A stretch of DNA of 64,000 nt from Saccharopolyspora elongata (GTDB lineage: Bacteria; Actinomycetota; Actinomycetes; Mycobacteriales; Pseudonocardiaceae): positions 37,373-101,372 of the forward strand of contig NZ_SMKW01000035.1 in assembly GCF_004348985.1 (NCBI RefSeq), written 5' to 3'. The translations under genes were made by a program, and so were the position numbers. The notes under the pieces were generated by a model that saw only the letters and a list, made by a program, of their open reading frames with translations, ran no database searches and was not told the DNA's origin. Below, one piece after another: positions 17,053 to 26,604 of the stretch (positions within the stretch are counted from its first letter, which is position 1; each line of letters opens with the position of its first letter).

Positions 17053-18319
17053 CCGCGATCCTCCGGGTGCGTTCCGCTTCGTCGAGTCCGTCGAGGTGCG
17101 CGAGCTCGGTGCGCTTCACCGAGAGCTGCGTGGCCAGCAGCGACGGGCCGAACCACGATCGCACCACATCATCGGATTCCAGCGCTTTCAGCGCCGATTC
17201 GAGCGAGTCGGGCAGCGCGGGCACCCCGGCGAGATCGGCCTCGGCAGTGTCCTCCGGCCACACCACCGGCTCGTCGTAGTCCGAGGTCAGGCCCGCCAGT
17301 CCGGCCCGGATCAGCACGCCGAGCGCGAGCCACGGGTTGGCGGTGGCGTCGGCGGCCCGGAACTCCAGGTTGAACTGCGCCGCCGGGTCGGGGCCGGAGG
17401 TCGGGCAGATCCGCAGCATCGCCTCGCGGTTGCGCTCGGCGAGGAACGCGCCGCCGACGCTCCACCGGTGCGGGGTCAGCCGCAGGAACGACACCGGGCT
17501 CGGCGCGGTCCAGGCGGTCAGCGCCGCCGCGTGCCGCAGGACGCCCGCCGCGAATCGGGTGCCCACTGTGGACAGCCGCCCGGGCCGTCCGGCGTCGAAG
17601 AACACCGGCCTGCCATCGGCGTCGCGCAGGCTCAGATGGATGTGCACGCCGTTGCCCACCCCGGCCGGATCCAGCAGGGGCGCGAAGCTCGCGCCGAGCC
17701 CGCGCCGCCGGGCCAGGTCGCGGACGAGCTCCTTGAGCAGCACGGCGCGATCCGCCGCGACCAGCGCGGAATCCGGGTGCAGGGTGATCTCGAACTGCCC
17801 GTCGCCGTACTCGGGCAGCCACGTCTCGGGGCGCAGCCCGGCGTCCGCCAGCAGCCGTACCAGGTCCGAGCCGAACGGCTCGGCGGTCCGGAACCGGTGC
17901 AGCGAGAAGGGCGCCGAAGCGGGCAGCCCTGAGAGCACGAACTCGTGCTCGAACGACGCGACGACCTCGAAGCCGGTGCGGGCGCGCAGTTCGTCCACCG
18001 CGTCGCGCAGGAACGTGCGCGGGCAGCACGGCCAGGGACTGCCGTCGGGCAGCGTCTGGTCGGCCAGGTAGAGCCGCAGGCCCGGCTGCTCGCCGTCGGC
18101 CGGGATGTCGATGCCGGTGGCGGGGTCGGGGCGCAGCCGCAGGTCGCCCTGCGAGCCGAAGACGTTGTCCGGGGCGATCGGGCCGAAAGCCGACACCGCC
18201 AGGTCGGCGGGCACCCAGCCGACGCCGCTGCGCAGCACCGCGTCGTGCTCGGTGGCCGGCACCGACCGGCCGCGGGTCAGCCCGGCGAGATCGCAGGTGG
18301 CGACGAAAACGGTGGTCAC
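17042..18319 (-). CDS. Glutamine synthetase-like ligase (gamma-glutamyl-amide synthetase type)
   Basis: 425 residues from a GTG at 18319 with AGGAG upstream; its start overlaps the permease stop by four bases. Active-site features: FEHEFVLSG, NGVHIHLSLRDADG, FLAERNREAMLRICPTS and EFRAADATANPWLALGVLI. These fit the GlnA3/GlnA4-like and PuuA-like group that glutamylates amines or ammonia rather than the main GlnA; the N-terminal beta-grasp part is short. Operon context with a permease and two amidohydrolases supports glutamylation of an imported amine as the entry step of a catabolic route. Confidence 0.85.
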   Translation of the reverse strand: MTTVFVATCDLAGLTRGRSVPATEHDAVLRSGVGWVPADLAVSAFGPIAPDNVFGSQGDLRLRPDPATGIDIPADGEQPGLRLYLADQTLPDGSPWPCCPRTFLRDAVDELRARTGFEVVASFEHEFVLSGLPASAPFSLHRFRTAEPFGSDLVRLLADAGLRPETWLPEYGDGQFEITLHPDSALVAADRAVLLKELVRDLARRRGLGASFAPLLDPAGVGNGVHIHLSLRDADGRPVFFDAGRPGRLSTVGTRFAAGVLRHAAALTAWTAPSPVSFLRLTPHRWSVGGAFLAERNREAMLRICPTSGPDPAAQFNLEFRAADATANPWLALGVLIRAGLAGLTSDYDEPVVWPEDTAEADLAGVPALPDSLESALKALESDDVVRSWFGPSLLATQLSVKRTELAHLDGLDEAERTRRIADVY

Positions 18320-19830
18320 AGCGCGCTCCTCTCGGCCTGCAGTTCCTGGGCGGCGAGTTCGGCGGTCAGCCGCTCGCCGATGCGCTGGGCCAGCCCGGGG
18401 GCGGCCAGCAGCACGACGGCGCCGGCGAGGCACCAGGCCCCGGCGATCCACGGGAAGTAGGAGAACGGCGCGGGTTGACCGGCCGACTGCGTGAAGATCA
18501 CGAAGCCGAGGTAGGCGATGCCCGCGATCGGCAGCACGATCTCGTACTTGGGGATCGAGGCACGACCGGAGAGCGTGAACGCGATGACCCCGGCCCCGGC
18601 GACGGCGTAGGCGACCAGGATGCACAGCACGCCGATGGTCGCGAACCAGTAGTACGCGTCGAACGCGGAAACCCCGCACCCGGCGACGATAGCCACCAGG
18701 ATCGCCGCCACCGCGCACACGAACGCCAAGGCGGCGGTCGGTGCGCCGGTGCGCGGGCTGGTCCGGGCCAGGCGGGCGGGGCCGAAACCGTCGCGGGCCA
18801 GGGCGTAGACCAGCCGCGCGGCGGCGGCCGACGACGACAGCGCGGAGGCGAACGCCGATGCCACCGCGGTGAACGCGATGACCAGCGCGAACCAGGCCCC
18901 GACGTACTGCTCGGACAGCGTCGCGAGGGCGGCCTCGGAGCCGGCGAACTCCGCGACGCCGGCCTCGTCGGTGCCGAAACCGATGGTCTGGGCGAACATC
19001 AAGAAGACGTACAGCACGCCCGTCAGCAGCACGCTGCCGACCAGCGCCCGCGGGATGTTGCGGCGCGGGTTGTCGGTTTCCTCGCCCAGCGACGCGCACG
19101 CCTCGAAGCCCGCCCAGGACACGAACGCGAACACGGTCGCGGTCATGACCGCGCCGAGCGTCGTTCCCTGCGCGGTGAAGACCGACAGGTCGAGGGTCTG
19201 CCCGCGTGGAGCCGAGCCGCCCGCCACCCGGCCGATGACCACGAACGCCAGCACCGCCATCGCGACGATCCCGACGCCTTCGACGATCAGCAGGGTGCGC
19301 GCGGTGATGCGGGTGTCGCGCGAGTTGAGCAGGCCGACTGCGACGGCGGCGAGCAGGGCCACGACCAGCCACGGCGTCGCGGCCGGGATCCCCAGCGCCT
19401 GCAGGAACGCGTGCGCGAAGACGCCGGTCGCGGCGAGCGTGCAGGTCAGGAAGAAGAGGTAGGTGCCCAGCAGCGCGAAGCCGCCGAAGAACCCGGCGCG
19501 CGGCCCGATCGTCGCCCCGGCCAGGGCGTAGACCGAACCGGCGTGGTTGAAGTGCTGCGTGAGCCGCCAGAACCCGTAGCCGACCAGGGCAACGCCGATC
19601 AGCCCGAGGACGAAGACGAGCGGCACGGCCTTCCCGGCGGTGGCCGCGACGCCCGCGCCGTTGAGGCCCATCGCGAGGGTCGGGCCCATCAGGCCCACCG
19701 ACAGGGCCAGGGCTTCCCACAGGCGCAGCTTGCGCGGGGCGCGAGTTCGATCAGGCAACGGCTGCTCCAGCTGGCGGCGAACGGCGGAGCCACCGGGAGG
19801 CGACCCATCGGCACAGAATGAAACATCCAT
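18316..19830 (-). CDS. APC-superfamily amino acid/amine permease
   Basis: 504 residues from the ATG at 19830; an in-frame ATG at 19869 would add 13 residues and neither has a clear Shine-Dalgarno, so the start is open. About 12 membrane segments; family motifs LSVGLMGPTLAMGLNG, YALAGATIGPRAGFFGG, FVSWAGFEACASLGEETDNPRRNIP and ALARDGFGPARLA. First gene of the four-gene operon ending at 14792. Most similar in layout to amino-acid and amine uptake permeases of actinobacteria. Confidence 0.9.
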   Translation of the reverse strand: MDVSFCADGSPPGGSAVRRQLEQPLPDRTRAPRKLRLWEALALSVGLMGPTLAMGLNGAGVAATAGKAVPLVFVLGLIGVALVGYGFWRLTQHFNHAGSVYALAGATIGPRAGFFGGFALLGTYLFFLTCTLAATGVFAHAFLQALGIPAATPWLVVALLAAVAVGLLNSRDTRITARTLLIVEGVGIVAMAVLAFVVIGRVAGGSAPRGQTLDLSVFTAQGTTLGAVMTATVFAFVSWAGFEACASLGEETDNPRRNIPRALVGSVLLTGVLYVFLMFAQTIGFGTDEAGVAEFAGSEAALATLSEQYVGAWFALVIAFTAVASAFASALSSSAAAARLVYALARDGFGPARLARTSPRTGAPTAALAFVCAVAAILVAIVAGCGVSAFDAYYWFATIGVLCILVAYAVAGAGVIAFTLSGRASIPKYEIVLPIAGIAYLGFVIFTQSAGQPAPFSYFPWIAGAWCLAGAVVLLAAPGLAQRIGERLTAELAAQELQAERSAL

Positions 19831-20345
19831 TCCATATCGGCAGTCAACATCCCATTCTGGAACGAACATGCCACGCTTCGCGTCCGTCGGATGGCGCCGG
19901 CGCCGATGGCCTCCGGGGCGGGTGATCCGCCCAGTGGGGCGTTTGCCCTGCTAGATGCCCGTGCGCACTTTCTGCTGCTATGGCGACACGAAGTGCACAC
20001 GGGCCCGTGACCAGCCGAAACGCCGTGCCTGGCCGGGTGTTCGCGGATCGACGAACGGTCGAACGTGATGAACGCCACGATTCGGCGTCGTCTCATGTGG
20101 CAGGTGTCCTGTGTGGACGATCCGGCCGGTGGTCCGCCGGGCCGTTCGCGTGGCTAAATTTCCCAGCTCGGCCGCGATTCCCGCGCCTTCCCGCGTCCGG
20201 CGGCGGCCGGGCCGGTGGCGGGCACGGCGGCCGGGCGGGGCCGGAATCCGGGTCCGCGATGTCATCACAGGCGTACTGACTGGTTGGTATGGGTGTGGTA
20301 CTCCTGATGGACCGCCCAGGTGGGCGCGCGCTTGGAGGTGTGGTC
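19831..20345. other. 515-bp divergent gap between permease operon and MBL gene
   Basis: Contains divergent promoters by position and one strong imperfect hairpin (next entry). No convincing open frame. The region 20150-20260 is very GC-rich with CGG repeats; nothing else recognised. Confidence 0.6.
19958..20003. other. Hairpin related to the 14734 terminator, in a divergent gap
   Basis: CCCGTGCGCACTTT and GAAGTGCACACGGG pair with two imperfect positions around a loop containing GCTGCTATGGCG. The loop core GCTATGGC is shared with the hairpin at 14734. Its place between divergent genes argues against simple termination; it may be a recurring structured element or an old terminator. Confidence 0.45.
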
Positions 20346-21374
20346 ATGGGCGACTCGCGGCACGAGTGGATCGAGCCGGGCGCGTACGAAGTCGCGCCGG
20401 GCGTGCACCGGATCCCGCTGCCCCTTCCCAGTGACGGCCTGCGCGCCGTGAACGTCTACGCGATCGCCGACGGCGACACGCTGACGCTCGTCGACGGCGG
20501 CTGGGCGCTGGACGAGGCGCGCGAGCAGCTCGCCGCCGCGCTGCGCCAGATCGGCGCCGGGCTCGGCGACATCAGCCGGTTCCTGGTCACCCACGCGCAC
20601 CGCGACCACTACACGCAGGCGGTGGCGCTGCGGCGGGAGTACGGCTCCAAGGTGTTGCTGGGCGAGGACGAGCGCCACACCATCAACGTCCTGAAGGACC
20701 CCGGGCACCGGCCGCTGGCCAAACAGATCGAGCTGCTCGCCGAATGCGGCGCGAAGCCGGTGCGCGACGCGGTCATCGCCGCCCGCGACGACGGCCCGCG
20801 CGGCCCGCACTTCTGGGAAGAACCCGACGAGTGGATCGGCGAGTCCACCGACATCACGCTCGCCGACCGGCCGCTGCGCGCGCTGGCCACGCCCGGCCAC
20901 ACCCGCGGCCACCTGGTCTTCATCGACGACGCCGCCGGGCTGATGTTCGCCGGCGACCACGTGCTGCCGCACATCACGCCGTCCATCGGGTTCGAGCAGG
21001 CCCCCACCGAGACCCCGCTGCGCGACTACCTGGCGTCGCTGCGGCTCGTCCGCGCGCTGCCCGACATGCGGCTGCTGCCCGCGCACGGCCCGGCCACCGA
21101 CAGCGTTCACCGGCGCGTCGACGAACTGCTCGACCACCACGACTCCCGCCTCGACGCGATGGCGGCCGTCGTGGTGAACGGCGCGAGCACCGCGTACGAG
21201 GCGGCGCGGGCGCTGACCTGGACCCGCCGCGAGCGCAGCTTCGACGAGCTCGGCGACCCCTTCAACCAGATGATGGCGGTGCTGGAAACCGCCGCCCACC
21301 TGGACGTGCTGAGCCTGCAGGGCAAGCTCGCGAAGGAGAAGGTCGAAGGGGTCGTGCACTACTCCGCGGCCTGA
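20346..21374 (+). CDS. MBL-fold metallo-hydrolase
   Basis: 342 residues. Zinc motif THAHRDHYTQ at about residue 82, second ligands in TPGHTRGHLVFID and GDHVLPHITP, and a C-terminal winged-helix-like segment (about 265-335) often seen in actinobacterial glyoxalase II-like proteins. Start chosen at 20346 because GGAGG lies seven bases upstream. The 3' end overlaps the convergent MFS gene by 16 bp. Likely a thioester or lactone hydrolase; the substrate cannot be told. Confidence 0.9.
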   Translation: MGDSRHEWIEPGAYEVAPGVHRIPLPLPSDGLRAVNVYAIADGDTLTLVDGGWALDEAREQLAAALRQIGAGLGDISRFLVTHAHRDHYTQAVALRREYGSKVLLGEDERHTINVLKDPGHRPLAKQIELLAECGAKPVRDAVIAARDDGPRGPHFWEEPDEWIGESTDITLADRPLRALATPGHTRGHLVFIDDAAGLMFAGDHVLPHITPSIGFEQAPTETPLRDYLASLRLVRALPDMRLLPAHGPATDSVHRRVDELLDHHDSRLDAMAAVVVNGASTAYEAARALTWTRRERSFDELGDPFNQMMAVLETAAHLDVLSLQGKLAKEKVEGVVHYSAA

Positions 21375-22606
21375 CCGATGCGGATCAGGAACGGCACCAC
21401 GCACACGGCGAGCACGCCGCCGCCGATGGCCAGCGCGCTGTAGCTCGTCGAGGCCATCACGAGCCCGCTGGAGAGCCCGGCCGTCGCGCCGGCCAGCGAG
21501 ACCGCGAGGTCGACCCGCCCCTGGATGCTGGCCCGGTTCGCGAGCGGGGCGGCGTCGGTGACCATCGCGGTCCCGCCCAGCAGGCCGAGGTTCCAGCCGA
21601 GCCCGAGCAGCCCCAGGCCGATCGCGAGCCCGGCGACGGAGTGCTCCGGGGCGAACGCCGCGACGAGCCCGGCGGCCAGCAGCACGACGCCGCCGGCGGC
21701 GATCACCGCGCGCCGGCCGAACTTGTCGGTGAGCGCGCCGGTCAGCGGCGACGGCAGGTACATGCACGCGATGTGCACGGCGATCACCAAGCCGGTCTCG
21801 GCGAGCCCGTGACCGTGGTCGCGCATGTGGATCGGCGTCATGGTCATCACCGCCACCATGACCAGCTGGGTCAGCACCATCGCCCCCGCACCGAGCGCCA
21901 GGCCGCCGCGAGGCCCGTTCCCGCCGGACTGCGCCGGGCCGGAATCCTGTTGGGCGGCAAGCTCTCGCGCGGTCAGCAGCGGGTCCGGTCGCAGCAGCGC
22001 GGCCAGCAGCACGGCCGCCGCGCCATAAGCGACGGCGGAGAGCAGGAACGGCCCGGACAACGCAGGCAGGCCAACGGATTCTGCCGCTGAGCCGGTGACT
22101 TCCGTGAGGTTCGGGCCGAGGACCGTGCCGCCGGTGGTCGCCAGCAGCACGATGCTCAGGGCGCGCCCGCGGTGCGCGGGATCTGCCAGATCCGCTCCCG
22201 CGTAGCGGGCCTGCAGGTTCGTCGCAGTGCCCGCGCCGTAGGGCAGGAACGCGATCAGCAGCAGGGCGGCGTTGTCCAGCAGGATCGCCGCCACGATCCC
22301 GAGCGCCCCGAGCGAGCCGATGGCGTAGCCGGCCGAGAGGCCGCTGCGGCGGCCGCCGCGCTGCGACAACCGGCCGATCAGCAGTGCGGCGGCGGCTGCA
22401 CCGAGGGTGAACAGCGCGCTGGTGATGCCGGCCCAGCGCTTGGATTCGAGCATGTCCTCGGCCAGCAGCGCCCCGACGACCACACCGGAGGACAGCCCGG
22501 CACCGGCCAGGACCTGCGAGCAGATCAGCACGCGGATGGCCCGGCGCTGCACGAGCCGCCGGGTCCGAGTGGCGGCATCGGAGTTCACCGCATCGTCGAC
22601 GGCCAC
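21359..22606 (-). CDS. MFS transporter
   Basis: 415 residues from GTG at 22606; other in-frame starts are possible. About 12 membrane segments; VLICSQVLAGAGLSSGVVVGALLAEDML at the N-terminus, a central hydrophilic loop (AAQQDSGPAQSGGNGPRGG, about residue 205) and GALTDKFGRRAVIAAGG after TM7, the typical MFS motif A repeat. No drug class is predictable. It overlaps convergently with the MBL gene, which may indicate antisense interference. Confidence 0.85.
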   Translation of the reverse strand: MAVDDAVNSDAATRTRRLVQRRAIRVLICSQVLAGAGLSSGVVVGALLAEDMLESKRWAGITSALFTLGAAAAALLIGRLSQRGGRRSGLSAGYAIGSLGALGIVAAILLDNAALLLIAFLPYGAGTATNLQARYAGADLADPAHRGRALSIVLLATTGGTVLGPNLTEVTGSAAESVGLPALSGPFLLSAVAYGAAAVLLAALLRPDPLLTARELAAQQDSGPAQSGGNGPRGGLALGAGAMVLTQLVMVAVMTMTPIHMRDHGHGLAETGLVIAVHIACMYLPSPLTGALTDKFGRRAVIAAGGVVLLAAGLVAAFAPEHSVAGLAIGLGLLGLGWNLGLLGGTAMVTDAAPLANRASIQGRVDLAVSLAGATAGLSSGLVMASTSYSALAIGGGVLAVCVVPFLIRIGQAAE

Positions 22607-22753
22607 GCCCCGCTCACCGGCCGGTTCGGGAAGTGGCCGGACACCGCGGAATTCCGCGCGAGGGAGATGAGGAGCGAGGCGCAATCATGGACATTGTCTA
22701 CCTCTCGCGGTTGCGCCGGGGCAACCTTCGGCCAGGCGAGCGGGAATTCCGGC

Positions 22754-23710
22754 TCAGAGCACCGGGTGCATCTCGGGATGGGCCTGCCACCACTGGTAGA
22801 ACAGCGGATTGTCCGCGACGTGCAGCAGGTAGGCGCGGGCGATCTCCCGGTAGAGCAGGTCCGCCTGCTCCCGGGTGATGCGGTCCGGCCGCCAGGCCAC
22901 CACCAGCCGCGCGACCAGCGGATCTCCTTCCAGTGGCAGGACGACGGTGCCCGGTGGCGCGGCGAAGGTGGGCTCCACCAGCCGAATTCCGTGGCCGTTG
23001 GCGACCAGCTCGCGGCCGCCGCCGCTGGGCGCCTCGAAGCGGATCCGGGGCTCGAAACCGGCTTCCAGGCACGCGGCGCGGAGCGCGGCCAGCGAACCGT
23101 CGTCGGCGCCGGGCGGCCCGATCCACGCCTCGTCGCGCAGGTCGCCCAGCCGCACCTGTTCGCGGTCGGCCAACCGGTGGTCGGCGGCCAGCGCGACGAA
23201 GCACGGATAGCGCGGGACCAGCACGCGGCTGGTGACCGGCCGCTCCAGCGGAACGTCGAAACCCGCCATGATGCCTAGCAGGGCCGCGTCGTGCCGGCCG
23301 CTGGTGAGCGAATCCGCCAGCACCGCGGCGGAAGACTCGACGTGCAGCATCACCGAACGCCCCAGCGGGGCGGCCTGGACGCGGTCCACGATGCTCGAAA
23401 TGCACGCTATGTGGGCACATCCCAGGTGAAGTGGCTCGGTCGACGCCTGCGGACCGCTCGCACCGCCGAACAGGGAATCGACCTCCGACAGCACGATCCG
23501 GGCGCGATCGAGGGTCCGCCGCCCGAACTCCGTCGGCACGACGCCGGTCCTGCTCCGGACGAACAGCGCATCGCCCAGCATCCGTTCGATCGCGTGCAGC
23601 TGGTTGCTCAGCGCCGGCTGGGTGAGTTCCATCCTGGCGGCGGCGCGCGTGATGCTGCCCGCCTCCGCGATCGCGCAGATCATCCGCAGCTGCCGGATCT
23701 CGATCGTCAT
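22754..23710 (-). CDS. LysR-family transcriptional regulator
   Basis: 318 residues. HTH at residues ~1-60: IEIRQLRMICAIAEAGSITRAAARMELTQPALSNQLHAIERMLG, followed by a periplasmic-binding-like effector domain (RYPCFVALAADHRLADREQV). It is divergent from the secreted collagenase at 23853 with a 142-bp gap containing ATAGCG-CCGC-TTAT, which resembles a LysR-type dyad. It therefore probably controls the collagenase gene and itself. Confidence 0.92.
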   Translation of the reverse strand: MTIEIRQLRMICAIAEAGSITRAAARMELTQPALSNQLHAIERMLGDALFVRSRTGVVPTEFGRRTLDRARIVLSEVDSLFGGASGPQASTEPLHLGCAHIACISSIVDRVQAAPLGRSVMLHVESSAAVLADSLTSGRHDAALLGIMAGFDVPLERPVTSRVLVPRYPCFVALAADHRLADREQVRLGDLRDEAWIGPPGADDGSLAALRAACLEAGFEPRIRFEAPSGGGRELVANGHGIRLVEPTFAAPPGTVVLPLEGDPLVARLVVAWRPDRITREQADLLYREIARAYLLHVADNPLFYQWWQAHPEMHPVL

Positions 23711-23852
23711 AGCCGAACTGTATAGCGCCGCTTATGGGGCCAGATGTCCTTCCGATGACAGAATTCCCGCAACGTGCGCACGTTCCAGGAGCCGGGAGAC
23801 CGGTATCCCGCTCCGCCCCCTGACCGGAATCTTCCTCGCTAGGAGGTCGAAC

Positions 23853-25772
23853 GTGCCGAAAAGACCGCCTCATGCCGCCCGGAGCCGGCGCCCTGCCGCG
23901 CTTTGGATCATGCTGCTCAGCCTGGTCTTGGCCCTGATTTCGCCCGCCGTCGCGCAGTCGGCGCCGGGCCCGGCCGAAAAGCCCACCGCGCCAACGGAAA
24001 AGCGCCCGGCCCGCACGCTGGAGGCCAAGGACCGCCCGCCGCTGCCCGCGGACGACTCCGCCCAGCGGCGCAAGTACTTTGAAGTGCAGGACTTCCCGTT
24101 CCGGCCGCGCCCTTCGATGCAGGCTGAGGTGCAGGCGCCGGACTGCGATCCGTCACAGTTCACCGGCAATACCGGAAGTGAACTCGTCCGTCAGATCCAG
24201 TCTGCCACCCCCGACTGCATCAACACGCTGTTCCGTCTTACCGGCGGTGACGCCCACGGGGCGTTCCGGGAAGAGCAGATGGTCACGGTCGCGAATGCGC
24301 TCCGGGACAACGTCGCCGCCTATCCCGGCGACAACAGCACGAACACCCTGCAGCTGGTGCTCTTCCTGCGCGCCGGGTACTACGTCCAGTGGGGCGACCC
24401 GGGAAGCGTGGGTGAGTACGGGCCGGCGCTCAAGGCGGCGATCCAGGCCGCGCTGGACGCGTTCTTCGGCAACCCGAAGTCCGGAACGGTCAGCGACGAG
24501 AGCGGCCAGATTCTCTCCGAATCGGTCATTCTGATCGACAGTTCCACCGAGAACGGCCGCTACCTGGAGGTCGTCAAGCGGCTGCTCACCGCCTACGACT
24601 CGTCCTACGACCAGTTCTATTGGATGGTCAACGCGGTCAACAGCGTCTACACCGTGCTGTTCCGCGGGCACCAGTTCCCGGATTTCGTCGAAGCGATCCA
24701 TGCCGACCCCAGCGTGCTGGACACCGTGTACACCTTCGCGACGCAGCACCTCGACCTGCTCGGCACCAAGAACCGCTTCCTGACCGCCAACGCGGGCCTC
24801 GAGCTCGGGCGCTTCGTGCAGCACGAGGCGCTGCGCGACAAGGTCCGGCCGATGCTCAAGGACCTGCTCGGCCGCAGTCAGATGACCGGCCCGACCGCGC
24901 CGCTGTGGGTGAGCGTCGCCCAGATGACCGACTACTACGACAAGCAGAACTGCGGCGAATACGGCACCTGCGATCTGCAGCAGCGGCTGACCGACGCGGT
25001 CCTGACCGTCAAGCACACCTGCTCGCCGAGCATCAGCATCCGCGCTCAGCAGATGTCGGCCGAGGAACTGGCGGCCAGCTGTACCAGCCTCACCGGCCAG
25101 GACGCCTTCTTTCACGCCTTGGTCCAGGACGGCGGCCAGCCCGTGGCCGACGACAACAACACGACCATCGAGGTGGTCGCGTTCGACTCCAGCGCCGACT
25201 ACCAGACCTACGCGGGCGTGATCTTCGGGATCAGCACCAACAACGGCGGCATGTACCTCGAAGGCGACCCCGCGAAGCCGGGCAACCTGCCGCGGTTCAT
25301 CGCCTACGAGGCCGAATGGCAGCGGCCCACCTTCGAGATCTGGAACCTCAACCACGAGTACACGCACTACCTCGACGGGCGCTTCAACATGTACGGCGAC
25401 TTCGCGGCGTCGACCAGCACGCCCACGGTGTGGTGGATTGAGGGAGTCGGCGAGTACATCTCCTACTCCTACCGCAACCTGCCGTACCAGGAAGCGATCG
25501 ACGAGGCCGGCAAGGGCACCTACAGTCTGAGCGAGTTGTGGGACACCGCCTACAACGCCGACACCAACCGGGTCTACCGGTGGGGATATCTCGCGGTCCG
25601 GTACATGTTCGACCGGCACCGCGCCGAGCTCGGCACCGTGCTCAACTACTACCGCCAGGGTGACTGGAACGGCGCGCGCGACTTCCTCACCCGCACCATC
25701 GGCTCGAGCTACGACCAGGACTTTTCGAACTGGCTGTCCGAGTGCGCCGCAGGCGCCTGCTCGACGCCCTGA
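23853..25772 (+). CDS. Secreted M9-family (collagenase-type) metalloprotease
   Basis: 639 residues from GTG at 23853, which has AGGAGG six bases upstream. Signal peptide: basic start then LWIMLLSLVLALISPAVAQ, so it is secreted. The N-terminal half is the helical activator domain of M9 (LFRLTGGDAHGAFREEQM..., RAGYYVQWGDPG). The zinc site is WNLNHEYTHYLDGRF (about residue 498) with downstream WWIEGVGEYISYSY supplying the third ligand. It lacks C-terminal PKD or collagen-binding domains; the chain ends CAAGACSTP, so it is a short collagenase/gelatinase-like form. Divergent LysR gene is the likely regulator. Confidence 0.92.
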   Translation: MPKRPPHAARSRRPAALWIMLLSLVLALISPAVAQSAPGPAEKPTAPTEKRPARTLEAKDRPPLPADDSAQRRKYFEVQDFPFRPRPSMQAEVQAPDCDPSQFTGNTGSELVRQIQSATPDCINTLFRLTGGDAHGAFREEQMVTVANALRDNVAAYPGDNSTNTLQLVLFLRAGYYVQWGDPGSVGEYGPALKAAIQAALDAFFGNPKSGTVSDESGQILSESVILIDSSTENGRYLEVVKRLLTAYDSSYDQFYWMVNAVNSVYTVLFRGHQFPDFVEAIHADPSVLDTVYTFATQHLDLLGTKNRFLTANAGLELGRFVQHEALRDKVRPMLKDLLGRSQMTGPTAPLWVSVAQMTDYYDKQNCGEYGTCDLQQRLTDAVLTVKHTCSPSISIRAQQMSAEELAASCTSLTGQDAFFHALVQDGGQPVADDNNTTIEVVAFDSSADYQTYAGVIFGISTNNGGMYLEGDPAKPGNLPRFIAYEAEWQRPTFEIWNLNHEYTHYLDGRFNMYGDFAASTSTPTVWWIEGVGEYISYSYRNLPYQEAIDEAGKGTYSLSELWDTAYNADTNRVYRWGYLAVRYMFDRHRAELGTVLNYYRQGDWNGARDFLTRTIGSSYDQDFSNWLSECAAGACSTP

Positions 25773-25998
25773 CCGATAGCGATCCAGCCGCGGGCGCGCG
25801 GTCGGCGTGGGGCCGGCCGCGCGCTCGCGCGCGTCGGATGGCAACGATCAGTGATCGGCATCGTCGCTGTGCGTGCCCGAAAATCACCCGGCTGCCGCGT
25901 AGGTCGGCGAACTCCGGCGTGCCAGGCTTGAAGGGCTTGAGGCAGGTGGGGGGCGGGTACCTCGTTGGGGTCGAAGGGAACGTAGCTAGGAGCTCGTC

Positions 25999-26277
25999 AT
26001 GTTGAGCAGGCACGAGCGGGACAGGCTCGCCGAGATCGAATCCGAGCTGGTGTCCGGCGATCCTCGGCTGGCGGAGAAGTTCGCCCGGTTCGACAGCGGC
26101 CAGAGCTGGAGTGGCGTGCGCCGGCTCCTGGTGTTCCTGGTTCTCGTCCTCGTCGCGCTGCTGGCGGTCCTCTGCCTGGTGAGCGAGCTGGTGCTGACCG
26201 CTCTCGCGTTGGTCCTCGGCACCGCCGCCGTCGTGTTCGGCGTTTGGTGGCACGCCAGGCGGAAACGCGGGGAGTGA
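25999..26277 (+). CDS. DUF3040 small membrane protein
   Basis: 92 residues: MLSRHERDRLAEIESEL and DPRLAEKFARFD, then two adjacent hydrophobic helices (RRLLVFLVLVLVALLAVLCL and LTALALVLGTAAVVFGVWW) and a basic tail. This is the standard DUF3040 layout of actinobacteria. The function is unknown; it is usually monocistronic. ATG at 25999 follows TAGGAGCTCGTC. Confidence 0.9.
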   Translation: MLSRHERDRLAEIESELVSGDPRLAEKFARFDSGQSWSGVRRLLVFLVLVLVALLAVLCLVSELVLTALALVLGTAAVVFGVWWHARRKRGE

Positions 26278-26303
26278 CCGCCGTTTTATCTTATATGGAC
26301 GGT

Positions 26304-26501
26304 TCACGGGGTCGGATGGGGAAGCGCCTGCAGCACGGTGTTGGGCTCGACGAAGATGCCGTCGGGCAGGCTTCGGAGGCGTTCCAGGTGCGCCGCCGGT
26401 GCGCCCAGCGCGACGCACTGCTGGTAGATCTCCTGCTTGGTGGCCGGGAAACGCACGTGGCAGAGGAACCTGAGGAGTTCTCCGCGATCGGGTACGGGCA
26501 T
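26304..26501 (-). CDS. DUF2795 domain protein
   Basis: 65 residues. DUF2795 features: ELLRFLCHVRFPATKQEIYQ then LERLRSLPDGIFVEPNTVLQAL, a small fold common in actinobacteria and thought to be regulatory or nucleic-acid associated. ATG at 26501 is preceded by GGGGGGAACG; a longer in-frame start (MSTQ) exists about 36 bp upstream. No partner gene is adjacent. Confidence 0.8.
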   Translation of the reverse strand: MPVPDRGELLRFLCHVRFPATKQEIYQQCVALGAPAAHLERLRSLPDGIFVEPNTVLQALPHPTP

Positions 26502-26604
26502 CGTTCCCCCCGCCCGTCGAACCGGTTGGGTCGACATCCGGCTACCCCTCCGGCGCGGCGCGCACACGCGGCACGGCGATGACGGCGCGGATGGGGCTGG
26601 CGGG

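Noticed and set aside
24153..25844. A 563-codon minus-strand frame opposite the collagenase gene
   Set aside because: Shadow of a high-GC gene; the plus-strand frame has signal peptide and HEYTH zinc motif.
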